The notes under the pieces: generated by a model
What the model saw: the letters and a program-made list of their open reading frames with translations, nothing else
The model's database searches: none
What the model was told of the DNA's origin: nothing
NCBI GenBank assembly: GCA_017454165.1
Contig: JAFTDN010000001.1
Span: forward strand, 1-41,667
Reading direction: 5' to 3'
DNA: 41,667 nucleotides
Source: Bacteroidales bacterium
GTDB lineage: Bacteria > Bacteroidota > Bacteroidia > Bacteroidales > Tenuifilaceae
Made by a program: the position numbers and the translations under genes
Shown here: positions 1-7,762 of the stretch, one piece after another
Position numbering within the stretch: position 1 is the stretch's first letter
Layout of the letters: each line of letters opens with the position of its first letter

Positions 1-9
1 ACAAAAGGC

Positions 10-38
10 TTGTCATAAAACTCAAGTGCATATCTTTG
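10..38 (+). promoter_or_regulatory. Bacteroidota promoter upstream of hairpin RNA
   Basis: TTG at 10-12, an 18-base gap, then TATCTTTG at 31-38 matches the Bacteroidota -33/-7 promoter pattern (TTG, about 19-20 bases, TAnnTTTG). The transcription start would fall about 4 bases after the box, near 42, which is the first base of the hairpin at 42-89. Confidence 0.6.
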
Positions 39-41
39 CAG

Positions 42-89
42 CGGGTTGAAAGGATTGCCCCAACGGGACTTCGGCATCCTGACAACCCG
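42..89 (+). other. Structured 5' RNA hairpin of unknown function
   Basis: Bases 42-48 pair perfectly with 83-89 (seven pairs). A small AA/GA internal loop follows (49-50 against 81-82), then five pairs (51-55 with 76-80), a bulged T at 56, three more pairs (57-59 with 73-75) and a 13-base loop. The hairpin begins at the predicted start site of the promoter at 10-38 and is not followed by a T-run, so it does not look like a terminator. It could be a small RNA, a leader of the aminotransferase mRNA, or a regulatory element. I do not recognise a known family. The strand is inferred from the promoter. Confidence 0.45.
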
Positions 90-131
90 AAAACCAGCAG
101 ACCAAGTATATAGAAGTCCTCCCTCAAAAAA

Positions 132-161
132 TTGCATTTTGAATTCCATTTTGTAACTTTG
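132..161 (+). promoter_or_regulatory. Promoter of the aminotransferase gene
   Basis: TTG at 132-134, 19 bases, TAACTTTG at 154-161. This is a full match to the phylum's -33/-7 consensus and leaves a leader of about 60 bases before the ATG at 226. Confidence 0.7.
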
Positions 162-225
162 CAGCCGTGTTGGGCTGTAAATTGTAAGCCAAAACGGCAA
201 TATGCACTAAAACTATAACAACGAC

Positions 226-1440
226 ATGATCTCCGATCTCGACCAAATCCTATCGGCCTCCTCAGGCCGAATGAAGCGCTCCGTAATTCGCGAGCTGCTC
301 AAGATGACCCAGCGCCCCGAGCTCATCTCGTTTGCGGGCGGACTGCCCTCGCCCGAGAGCTTCCCCGTGGAGCAGCTGCGTGAGCTCACCAACGAGGTGC
401 TCGACACCAACGCCGCTGCTGCTCTACAGTATGGCGAAACCGAGGGCTATAAGCCCCTGCGACAGTTGCTGGTGGACCGCTACAACCAGTCGGGCGCGCT
501 CAAACTCACGCTCGACAACCTGGTAATCACCACCGCCTCGCAGCAGACGCTCGACCTGCTGCCCAAGATCTTCATCAATCCGGGCGACAAGGTGATTTGC
601 GGTTTGCCCAGCTACCTGGGCGGCATAGCCGCCTTTGCGGCCTACGGCGCAATGCCCGTGGGCATCGAGCTGGATCAACACGGCATACGCTCCGACCTGC
701 TCCGCGCCAAGCTGGCCGAGATGCGCCAGCAGGGCCAAAAGCCCAAGTTTATCTATGTAATCCCCGATTTTCAGAACCCCGCCGGCATATCGATGCCCGA
801 GAGCCGTCGCCGCGAGATTATCGACATCGCCCGCGAGTTCGATGTGCTGATAGTGGAGGATAGCCCCTACCGCGATGTACGCTTCAGCGGCGAGCCACAG
901 CGCACCATGCTCGAGCTCGATGGCACAGGCCATGTCATCTTGCTGGGCACCATGAGCAAAGTGTTCGTGCCGGGCTTCCGCCTGGGCTGGGTGGTGGCCC
1001 ACGAGGCGGTTATAGACAAACTGGTGATAGCCAAGCAGAACACCGACCTGTGCACCTCGCAGTTCGTGCAGATGATCACCCACAAGTACATCGAGCGCGG
1101 CTACTTGGACGAGAATCTGAAGAAAATACAGCAGTCGTATAAGGAGAAGCGCGACGCTATGGTGGCTGCGTTCCACAAATATATGCCCAAGGGCGTTACG
1201 TGGACCGAACCCGAGGGCGGCCTCTTCCTGTTCATGACCCTGCCCGAGGGTATGGACGCGCAGGCATTGTTCGAGGTGGCCATCAAGGAGAACGTGGCCT
1301 TTGTGCCCGGCACTGTGTTCTACTGCGATGGTGGCGGCAAAAACACGCTCCGGCTCAACTTCTCGTTCATGTCGAAGGAGAAGAACGAGGAGGGCGCACG
1401 CCGCCTGGCCAAGGCCATTGAGCAGATGATGGGCAAATAG
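226..1440 (+). CDS. PLP-dependent class I/II aminotransferase (2-aminoadipate transaminase type)
   Basis: A 404-residue fold-type I aminotransferase, a normal length for the family. Visible landmarks are the substrate-side FAGGLPSPESFP near residue 36, the QNPAG motif that contributes the PLP-contacting Asn, the EDSPY motif with the Asp/Tyr that hold the pyridine ring, and TMSKVFVPGFRLGW with the Schiff-base lysine at residue 245. The protein has no MocR-type DNA-binding N-terminus, so it is an enzyme and not a regulator. The closest named family is the LysN/2-aminoadipate and aromatic aminotransferase group; substrate cannot be fixed from sequence. It is transcribed alone, with its own promoter at 132-161, and is followed by a convergent terminator. 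Confidence 0.9.
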   Translation: MISDLDQILSASSGRMKRSVIRELLKMTQRPELISFAGGLPSPESFPVEQLRELTNEVLDTNAAAALQYGETEGYKPLRQLLVDRYNQSGALKLTLDNLVITTASQQTLDLLPKIFINPGDKVICGLPSYLGGIAAFAAYGAMPVGIELDQHGIRSDLLRAKLAEMRQQGQKPKFIYVIPDFQNPAGISMPESRRREIIDIAREFDVLIVEDSPYRDVRFSGEPQRTMLELDGTGHVILLGTMSKVFVPGFRLGWVVAHEAVIDKLVIAKQNTDLCTSQFVQMITHKYIERGYLDENLKKIQQSYKEKRDAMVAAFHKYMPKGVTWTEPEGGLFLFMTLPEGMDAQALFEVAIKENVAFVPGTVFYCDGGGKNTLRLNFSFMSKEKNEEGARRLAKAIEQMMGK

Positions 1441-1474
1441 CCTATTTACTTACGTAAGAAGGAATAGCCGATTA

Positions 1475-1511
1475 GAAAAGCGGGCTGAACGCAAATTGTG
1501 TTCAGCCCGCT
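1475..1511 (-). terminator. Terminator of the lipoprotein operon, possibly bidirectional
   Basis: Twelve perfect base pairs (1479-1490 with 1500-1511) around a nine-base loop. Read on the minus strand the stem is followed by TTTT (1478-1475), so it terminates the operon that ends at 1533. On the plus strand there is no immediate T-run, but the stem lies 38 bases past the aminotransferase stop and may serve both. Confidence 0.75.
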
Positions 1512-1532
1512 ACGGTGTTTGCCCCACCCGCG

Positions 1533-1970
1533 CTATCGCGCAAGGCCGTACAGCAAGCTGTCGATGACATAGACGCTCGCGATGTCCTCCTGAACGTAGC
1601 TGCTAGGCGACAAAGGGGAATGTGCCTGCACTGCGCTATCGGCAGATGCTATATTATTGTAGCGAAAGGCCACCCTTTTGCAATCGGCAAAAACAACGGC
1701 AGCGGAATCAATATCACCCGTGTACACGATAGGGATGCCGTATAACCCGCAACTTTTGCCGCTTAGGAATTGCGTGGTGGAGGCTGCTTTCGCCTTAACC
1801 GTATCTAAGTCGCCCGCTCTGTCGCCATAAAAAATCAGGAAAGCATCCATAGCAGTAACATTGCGCACAGACAGCTGCCATGGGTGTTCGGTGCATTGGT
1901 CGGTCTTAGTGCCGCATGACGTGCTCACCATAGCGGCAACAACTAATAATAGGTTGAAGAGACGTTTCAT
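1533..1970 (-). CDS. Small hypothetical lipoprotein (paralogue of upstream neighbour)
   Basis: A 145-residue protein with a Lys-Arg start, a hydrophobic stretch and a lipobox-like VSTSC, so probably exported and lipidated. The start at 1970 is preferred because the in-frame start further upstream would add eight residues before the signal peptide and run into the preceding gene. The mature part shares a loose layout with the product of the next gene upstream: a short beta segment followed by an Asn-x-Thr...Asp motif, YG near residue 45, a Ser-bearing turn and an IDSA/IDSAL-like segment. It is the last gene of the minus-strand operon, 11 bases after its neighbour, and ends just before a strong terminator. 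I recognise no family or function. Confidence 0.65.
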   Translation of the reverse strand: MKRLFNLLLVVAAMVSTSCGTKTDQCTEHPWQLSVRNVTAMDAFLIFYGDRAGDLDTVKAKAASTTQFLSGKSCGLYGIPIVYTGDIDSAAVVFADCKRVAFRYNNIASADSAVQAHSPLSPSSYVQEDIASVYVIDSLLYGLAR

Positions 1971-1981
1971 AGCGGAGATGT

Positions 1982-2443
1982 TTATTTGACACATGATTCA
2001 ACAATTTTACCGTTTTGGTATAGGTAGTCGTCTATTTTAAAAGAGATAATATTTTTTATTGCATCATCGCATGGAACTTTATAGTATTCTTCATATCTTC
2101 TCATAATAGGTCGCAGCGCACTGTCAATATTTTCAAACAACAAAAAACCATAAACAACTATAGCCCTATCATTAAACGACACGATAAACGAATCATGGTC
2201 AAACGCTGTTTCTGGAGGGAACATACCATGGTATCCGTCATTACCCCTATCGATTAGCACGCTATCGTTAGCAGCCACATCGAACTCCTTAGCATCAAGC
2301 CCTCCCCCATAATACTGAACGTGGACATCCTTGTCGGTGGCATTACTTAGAAAGATTAGATATTCTCTTATTGGTTCTGGCTTTTCAGTGCAGGCAGCGA
2401 GCAACATCGCGGGCAGCATCAATATGATGATGTAGTGTTTCAT
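1982..2443 (-). CDS. Small hypothetical lipoprotein
   Basis: A 153-residue protein beginning with a hydrophobic signal and the lipobox LLAAC, so predicted to be lipidated at Cys18. After it come LSNATDKDVHVQYYGGG and a mixed beta-rich region. The layout resembles the following gene's product, suggesting an old tandem duplication. The DNA is conspicuously AT-rich compared with the GC-rich flanks (for example 2030-2160), which points to recent acquisition or different ancestry. It lies 8 bases after the HExxH lipoprotein gene and 11 before the next, so the three are surely co-transcribed. No known domain is visible to me; an accessory role to the HExxH protein is a guess from position only. Confidence 0.7.
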   Translation of the reverse strand: MKHYIIILMLPAMLLAACTEKPEPIREYLIFLSNATDKDVHVQYYGGGLDAKEFDVAANDSVLIDRGNDGYHGMFPPETAFDHDSFIVSFNDRAIVVYGFLLFENIDSALRPIMRRYEEYYKVPCDDAIKNIISFKIDDYLYQNGKIVESCVK

Positions 2444-2451
2444 GGCAAAAA

Positions 2452-3978
2452 CTATAGGTTTATGTAGTTATCGAATAGTTCATCGAGATATACCGATGTG
2501 GGGTTGGAATACATCGATTTCAGCCTATCGCGCCATTGCGCCAATGTGGTACAGCCTTTTAGCGCTTGCTCTATCTGGTATAGGGAGTAACCAGAAACTC
2601 TATCAATGGGAAGATCAGCTCCATACTGGTTTATACCATCTCTCAAATCCACAACAAGAGGCGTATATAGCCCCTCTCCTTCATTTTTTATCCACGTAAA
2701 ATTGGCTCCATAATTCCATTTGCTTATTGTTTGATTATGGTATTCGTCATCCGCGAAAAAGCAACCTACGCCAACCGCCCAACTCTCCTTCACAATCCTA
2801 TCAGCTTTTCTGTAGATTTCTTTATCCATATCCCAGTGCGAGGCGTGAGCGAGCTCGTGGCAGACTATTTCCAGCAGCCTATCTGCTCGGCACTCTTTGC
2901 CCTCTTCGTACCTATAAATCTTTATCTCAGGGAACGTGGTCCATCTATTCGTCCTACTATAGAATGCCCTGCCATCCTTGTCCATCACGCCTATTTTCAC
3001 TGCTCGCTTCCAGGTTGTGTTTTGGGGCGGGGTTTTGATGCCAAGCGTGTTGTCGTACCAATATTTGTTCGCCCAGCGCAGCACCTGTGCGTACACCCAT
3101 GATAGGCCGCCCTTGGTGATGTCGAGGTTCCACACGGTTTTTTGCTTAGGGCCGTTGTACCAAGCTTGCCCCCAGTTGCCCGAGCGGATGTCGAAGTCGG
3201 CGCGCTCCCACTTGATGGAGTAGTTCACCTGGAAGCGGAACGATGCTGTACGGAAGTACCCGTTGGCATCGGTAAGGCAGGTCTCCACGTGGGTGAGCCA
3301 TCGGGCGTGCACCCGGGCCCCAGCCAGTGGCTCCAGCTGCTGGCGCACATCGTCCCACACCTTGATGGTGCCGCTGGGATTCCACCGCTTAGCCTTAGCT
3401 CCATCGGCGGGGGGTATCAACTCTGTGTGCCCTGTGAGGCGCATGGCTTCATCCTCGATGGCGTCGAGCAAGCCCGACTTGCTGCCATCGACGCTGGCCG
3501 TGGGGATGAACACCTCGTAGAGCAGCTCGTGCGCGATGTCCTCGGGCAGCTCCCGCCCCACGGGCACCACGCAGTACTGCCAGGTGATGGCATCGGCGGG
3601 TAGCTCAGGGTCGTGGTAATAGGTGCCCGGCTGAGCGATCTCGTAGTGCAGCGGGAAGTCGAATAGCTCCAGATTGGCGGCTTTTAGCCGATAGTATTCG
3701 TCATCATCTTTGGGGAGGAAGCGCAGGTAGCGGTGAGTGGGCTCCAGCGCAGACTTGATGCCAGTGACGTTGGCATAGGCCTGCCGCATGATGTCGATGC
3801 GGTAGGGATCCTGCAGCTCTTGGCCCAGTTCCAGCATATCGTTGGACTGGCGCATAGCGTTAATATACTGCTCATCGTGCTGTTGCTGCTCCTCAAGAGC
3901 AGGCAGCGGCTCGTCCTTGCAAGCGGACAGCAGGGCTGCCGATAGGGCAAGGAGCGCAAAAATACATATCTTTCTCAT
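2452..3978 (-). CDS. Lipoprotein with zincin-type HExxH motif (putative metallopeptidase)
   Basis: A 508-residue protein. The start at 3978 gives a clear lipoprotein signal (MRKICIF..., hydrophobic core, LLSAC). The next 200 residues are rich in Asp/Glu/Tyr. A segment with ARVHARW...DANGYFRT resembles the carboxypeptidase-regulatory or Ig-like beta-sandwich insertions common in this phylum. The C-terminal third contains CHELAHASHWDM, an HExxH motif with His374, Glu375 and His378, and a Glu-Ser-Trp at 398-400, 20 residues later, that could supply the third ligand as in gluzincins. I infer a cell-surface zinc peptidase or a relative, anchored in the outer membrane; activity is unproven. The N-terminal two thirds are GC-rich like the chromosome whereas the C-terminal third is AT-rich, so the gene is a composition mosaic. 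Confidence 0.75.
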   Translation of the reverse strand: MRKICIFALLALSAALLSACKDEPLPALEEQQQHDEQYINAMRQSNDMLELGQELQDPYRIDIMRQAYANVTGIKSALEPTHRYLRFLPKDDDEYYRLKAANLELFDFPLHYEIAQPGTYYHDPELPADAITWQYCVVPVGRELPEDIAHELLYEVFIPTASVDGSKSGLLDAIEDEAMRLTGHTELIPPADGAKAKRWNPSGTIKVWDDVRQQLEPLAGARVHARWLTHVETCLTDANGYFRTASFRFQVNYSIKWERADFDIRSGNWGQAWYNGPKQKTVWNLDITKGGLSWVYAQVLRWANKYWYDNTLGIKTPPQNTTWKRAVKIGVMDKDGRAFYSRTNRWTTFPEIKIYRYEEGKECRADRLLEIVCHELAHASHWDMDKEIYRKADRIVKESWAVGVGCFFADDEYHNQTISKWNYGANFTWIKNEGEGLYTPLVVDLRDGINQYGADLPIDRVSGYSLYQIEQALKGCTTLAQWRDRLKSMYSNPTSVYLDELFDNYINL

Positions 3979-4089
3979 GATAAATTCATTACTAATAAAA
4001 CTATCACACCCAATGGGCATTATCCATGGGCAGGCCTCTACCACGCGCACCCCGTGCGCCATGGCCCATGCGCAGCTCGCCGCACCGGC

Positions 4090-4455
4090 CTATCCCATGG
4101 GGTGATGCGCGGCGAGAGCGTTTGCTGATGTCCACCCGGCGGGAGGTCCCCGCGTGGCATAGGTATCCCCCATGCATGTTGGGCACGGGAGCCAGCCCAA
4201 GGCGCATGATGTGCGGAGAGCAGGTATCGCTTGCTCCCAAGCGCTCACAGGCATTATCCCGCTGTGAACGCTATGCTGCTGTGGCTTGTCCTTGCTCCAT
4301 TTGATGCCCGGCGCATCGATATGGCCGCGCTTCGGCCTAGGCATAGCGTACTCCTGCGCCGTTTCATCGAGGGTGACGGCGGCGAGCGGATCTGCATAGC
4401 CCGCAGAGCGAAGCGCCAATCCGAGCAAAATCAATATGGATAAACACCTGTACAT
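4090..4455 (-). CDS. Possible small secreted protein, first gene of lipoprotein operon
   Basis: An open frame of 121 residues that begins with a credible signal peptide (MYRCLSILILLGLALRSAGYA) and sits 40 bases downstream of a strong minus-strand promoter, which is the main reason to call it. After about residue 70 the sequence loses the look of a normal protein (Cys/Pro/Gly-rich, including CPTC). Both alternative frames stay open through 4060-4240, so a frameshift or gene decay in the second half is possible. No homologue recognised. A leader-only or pseudogene interpretation is equally reasonable; the gap to the next gene is 111 bases. Confidence 0.4.
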   Translation of the reverse strand: MYRCLSILILLGLALRSAGYADPLAAVTLDETAQEYAMPRPKRGHIDAPGIKWSKDKPQQHSVHSGIMPVSAWEQAIPALRTSCALGWLPCPTCMGDTYATRGPPAGWTSANALAAHHPMG

Positions 4456-4497
4456 CATAGCATTAACCCACATATCACGCTATGCAAATGTGCATTG

Positions 4498-4528
4498 CAA
4501 AGGTAGCGCATTCCGCAACACGATGCAA
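4498..4528 (-). promoter_or_regulatory. Promoter of the secreted-protein/lipoprotein operon
   Basis: On the minus strand TTG (4528-4526), 20 bases, TACCTTTG (4505-4498). A complete -33/-7 match, firing toward the genes at 4455-1533. Confidence 0.7.
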
Positions 4529-4535
4529 TACCCAG

Positions 4536-4577
4536 AAATGGTGACGCGGCCTCCATAAAAATCACCATTTATGGTGA
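4536..4577. promoter_or_regulatory. Operator-like array of three ATGGTGA half-sites
   Basis: AAATGGTGA at 4536-4544 and TCACCATTT at 4562-4570 are perfect 9-base inverted copies 17 bases apart. The right copy directly adjoins ATGGTGA at 4571-4577, making a second palindrome, TCACCAT-TT-ATGGTGA, at 4562-4577. The array lies just upstream of the -33 element of the minus-strand promoter and in the long leader of the plus-strand PD40 gene, a position suitable for a transcriptional regulator. The regulator is unknown. Confidence 0.4.
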
Positions 4578-4834
4578 ATAGCACGATGCCCCCATCCCTA
4601 CTATCGGCACCTGCTATTTTTTGCGCTCACCTACCCACTCGCGTCGCCGCACATGCGGCCCTACACCACTTCGGCAGCGCAGATAGAGGCCGCGCCCGGC
4701 GACCCACATCCGATGGGCCATGCCAGGTCGGCCTCTTTATTTTTAGATCTACGCAACATAAGCCCAGATGCAAACGTACAAGTCCAACAAGCAATTTTTA
4801 TAGTACAAGTACAGCGGCCTCTGGCCCCCAGAAC

Positions 4835-7183
4835 ATGCATACCAAACCATACATGCTCTATGTGCTCATGGCATACATGCTGGCCCATGCTATGCCCATG
4901 GCGCAGGCCCAAACTTTGGCATCGGCCAAAGAGGTGGAGGCCACCATCAAGGACGGGCACTCGTTTTTCTACTTCGAGGACTACGAAGAGGCCCTGCCGC
5001 TCTACCTAAGCGCCCTGCAGGCGCAGCCCAACAACGCCAACCTGCACTACCGCATAGGTTTCTGCTACCTGCACATAGCTGGCAAGAAACATCTATCGAT
5101 AAAACATCTAGAGGCCGCCACCCGCAGCATGAGCCGAAGCTACAAGGCCAACAGCACCTCCGAAACCAACGCACCCATCGATGCGCTATTCTACCTGGGC
5201 AACGCCTACTTTGTGAACAACCAGCTGCAGCCCGCGCTGGCCGCCTACCAACGCTTCAGCGACACCACCAAGAACAACAAGGGGAGCTATAACATGCAAT
5301 ATCTTGAGCATCAAATAAATGCAATAAAAAACTCGAAAAACGCACAGCTCGCGCCGGTGGATTTCATGGTACAAAACATTGGCGGGCAGTTCAACGACCG
5401 CTTCGACAACTTCGGGGCGGCCGTGTCGGGCGATGGGCAAACGCTAGCCTACACCTCGCGGCGGCAGTTCTACAACGCCGTGATGATAGCCCGGCGACAG
5501 GCCGACGGCTCGTGGGGCACACCGGCCAACATCACCATCGACCTGGAGGTCGATGGCAGCTGCCACACGCTCTCGCTCTCGTTCGATGGCAGCAGGCTCT
5601 ACCTATTCAAGGAGGACAACCACGATGGCAACATATTCATATCCAGATACAACGGCACCAAATGGAGCCCTATGAAACGGCTCAACCGAAACATCAACAC
5701 ACAGTACTACGAAAGCCATGCCTGCGAAAGCCCCGATGGCAAACACCTCGTATTTACTAGCAACCGCTCTGGAGGGCAGGGCGACCTCGACCTATACATC
5801 AGCACGATGCTACCCACAGGCGAATGGGGGCCCGCCAAAAATCTAGGCCCCACGGTGAACACCCCATACAACGAGAACACCCCATTTTTCACGCCCAGCG
5901 GCAACCTGCTCTTCTTCAGCTCGGAGGGGCACTCCAGCATGGGCGGATACGATGTGTTCGCCCTAACGCACCAGCGCTACGCGAACTGGAGCTCCCCCAT
6001 AAACCTAGGCTACCCAGTGAACACACCCGATGACGATGTATTCTTCGCCCCAATGGGCGATGGGGCCCAGGGCTTGCAGGCGCGTTTTGGCAGCACGGGC
6101 TACGGCGGGCAGGACATCTACGAGATAAGCCTTTTCCAACCCCTGATACAGCGCAGCATGCTCACCCCATCGGAGGCCCCACAAAAACAGCACGGGCACC
6201 TAATCATAAAGCCCCAACCCGAAAAGGGCATCGCCATGGTGGATTCCTCCACCATCAAATCGGCGTTCAGCATCGACCCACAAATGCCACCGCAGCTGCA
6301 CTACAGGGGGCGCGTTTACAGCGTACAGCACCAGCCCAACCCAGCCAAGCACGCGCCGCACGAAACCACCAGCGCAAAAGCGCGCACCGCCCCCCCAGCA
6401 CCATCGCCAAGCCGCACCATGGGCCACCGCCACGCGCTGCTGGCCCTAGCCCGAGGGCGCACCGCCCACGGTGGCCCCCAATCGTTCGGACGCAACCTCC
6501 CCCCCAATGAGCCGCCCGCCGATGAGCACGGCTATGCCGACCTCATCGAGCTGCTGATGCTGGTAGCCGAACCCCAAGACAACGGGCTGCTGGCCAAATT
6601 GCTGAAAAACGCCCTGCTGCTCAACGGCCAGCGCAGCAACGATCCAATCATCGAGCTCACCCGCTCGGTAAAGAGCATAGACGAACAGGAGGCCATGGTC
6701 CGCACATTGGCCCAGTTCATGGACTACCTAAGCAACAACGTGGAGCTATCGCCCGTGCAGCGCACACGCACCATAGCGGCAAACCATGCCCTGTCGAACC
6801 ACGACCTCTTCCTAAACAACATCAGCAACCTAGCCTCCCATGAGCTGAGCGGAGCGCTGGAACAAATATCCCAAAGCAACGTCAAGGTGCCATCGTTCAG
6901 AGGCTTAATCGACATCCTGAAGCAGCAGCGAGCCGATTCCTACTACCAAATCCTGCCCGAGCTCATCAGGCTCATGGCGCAGCAGGGGATAAGCCTATAC
7001 AACAGCCTCCCCGATGAGGTGCAGCACGAGCTATACACCAAATTCGAGCAGCAGCAACCGCAATCATCGCGCAGGGCGATGCTGATAGGTATGAGCGCAG
7101 CGGCCATAGCGATGGCAGTGCTATCGTTCGCCCTCGTGCGGAGCAAGCGGAAGCAAACGCCCAAACGAAACATAAATAGCTGA
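4835..7183 (+). CDS. TPR and PD40 (beta-propeller) envelope protein with C-terminal membrane anchor
   Basis: A 782-residue protein if translation begins at 4835, where a signal peptide starts (MHTKPYM..., ending near AQAQ). The frame is open back to 4571, but that extension is not protein-like. Residues about 35-150 form TPR-like helices (YFEDYEEALPLYLSALQAQP). Residues about 188-435 hold at least four PD40/WD40-like propeller blades with the typical SPDGKHLVFTSNR, GGYDVFAL and GGQDIYE motifs. A Pro/Ala/His-rich linker and a helical region follow, and residues about 749-769 make one transmembrane helix followed by a basic tail. The N-terminal layout matches the OmpA-type TPR-PD40 proteins of this phylum, but the usual OmpA peptidoglycan domain is absent and replaced by the helical, membrane-anchored end. 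The GNAT gene follows after 18 bases. Confidence 0.8.
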   Translation: MHTKPYMLYVLMAYMLAHAMPMAQAQTLASAKEVEATIKDGHSFFYFEDYEEALPLYLSALQAQPNNANLHYRIGFCYLHIAGKKHLSIKHLEAATRSMSRSYKANSTSETNAPIDALFYLGNAYFVNNQLQPALAAYQRFSDTTKNNKGSYNMQYLEHQINAIKNSKNAQLAPVDFMVQNIGGQFNDRFDNFGAAVSGDGQTLAYTSRRQFYNAVMIARRQADGSWGTPANITIDLEVDGSCHTLSLSFDGSRLYLFKEDNHDGNIFISRYNGTKWSPMKRLNRNINTQYYESHACESPDGKHLVFTSNRSGGQGDLDLYISTMLPTGEWGPAKNLGPTVNTPYNENTPFFTPSGNLLFFSSEGHSSMGGYDVFALTHQRYANWSSPINLGYPVNTPDDDVFFAPMGDGAQGLQARFGSTGYGGQDIYEISLFQPLIQRSMLTPSEAPQKQHGHLIIKPQPEKGIAMVDSSTIKSAFSIDPQMPPQLHYRGRVYSVQHQPNPAKHAPHETTSAKARTAPPAPSPSRTMGHRHALLALARGRTAHGGPQSFGRNLPPNEPPADEHGYADLIELLMLVAEPQDNGLLAKLLKNALLLNGQRSNDPIIELTRSVKSIDEQEAMVRTLAQFMDYLSNNVELSPVQRTRTIAANHALSNHDLFLNNISNLASHELSGALEQISQSNVKVPSFRGLIDILKQQRADSYYQILPELIRLMAQQGISLYNSLPDEVQHELYTKFEQQQPQSSRRAMLIGMSAAAIAMAVLSFALVRSKRKQTPKRNINS

Positions 7184-7201
7184 CAAACAGCACACAAACA
7201 C

Positions 7202-7762
7202 ATGCTCGAGAACAGCAACGTGCGCCTACGCGCCCCTGAACCCGATGACCTAGAGCTGCTCTACACCTGGGAGAACGACCCCGATGTATGGCGCGTGAGC
7301 AGCACACGTGGGCCCATATCGCGCCTTGCGCTGAAGAACCACATAAAGCACGCCTCGCTCGACATATACCAAACCAAGCAGCTGAGGCTGATGATAGAGC
7401 TCCAGGCCGATCCCCCACAAACCGTGGGGGTGGCCGACCTATTCCACTTCGACCCCTTCCACCAGCGCGCCGAGGTGGGGCTGCTCATAGGCTCCCCCCA
7501 GCACAGAGGCAAAGGATTAGCATCCAGCACGTTGGATCTACTGCAGAACTATTGCTTCGGCTTTCTAGGGCTAAGGCAGCTCTACTGCAACATAGCCAGC
7601 AGCAATGAACGCTGCGTGCAGCTATTCCTAGGCCATGGCTTCGAGCTGGTGGGGGAGAAAAGGATGTGGCTGCGCACCTCCTCGGGCTGGGACGGCGAGC
7701 TGCTGCTCCAGCGCATCAACCCGCACCCCAACGGCGAACGACGCGACTACATCTCGTCGTAA
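7202..7762 (+). CDS. GNAT-family N-acetyltransferase (RimJ/RimL/SpeG type)
   Basis: A 186-residue acetyltransferase. It begins with the family's N-terminal strand (NVRLRAPEPDDLELLYTWENDP) and carries an acetyl-CoA loop with IGSPQHRGKGLASSTLDLL in the middle, matching the Q/RxxGxG/A signature, then NIASSNERCVQLFLGHGFE, the usual motif-B segment. This composition is shared by RimJ/RimL ribosomal-protein acetyltransferases and SpeG-type polyamine acetyltransferases; the substrate is not readable. It is 18 bases downstream of the PD40 gene and probably in its transcript. Its last 16 bases overlap the convergent end of the HSDR_N gene. Confidence 0.85.
   Translation: MLENSNVRLRAPEPDDLELLYTWENDPDVWRVSSTRGPISRLALKNHIKHASLDIYQTKQLRLMIELQADPPQTVGVADLFHFDPFHQRAEVGLLIGSPQHRGKGLASSTLDLLQNYCFGFLGLRQLYCNIASSNERCVQLFLGHGFELVGEKRMWLRTSSGWDGELLLQRINPHPNGERRDYISS

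Noticed and set aside
424..1176. Long minus-strand open frame inside the aminotransferase gene
   Set aside because: Antisense shadow of a GC-rich coding region: no promoter, signal or domain, while the plus frame has all aminotransferase motifs.
1479..1511. Insertion-sequence terminal repeat
   Set aside because: The 12-base perfect inverted repeat has a minus-strand T-run and sits at an operon end; it is a terminator. No transposase is nearby.
4571..4834. In-frame N-terminal extension of the PD40 protein
   Set aside because: The residues are His/Arg/Ser-rich and unlike protein, and a clear signal peptide begins at 4835.
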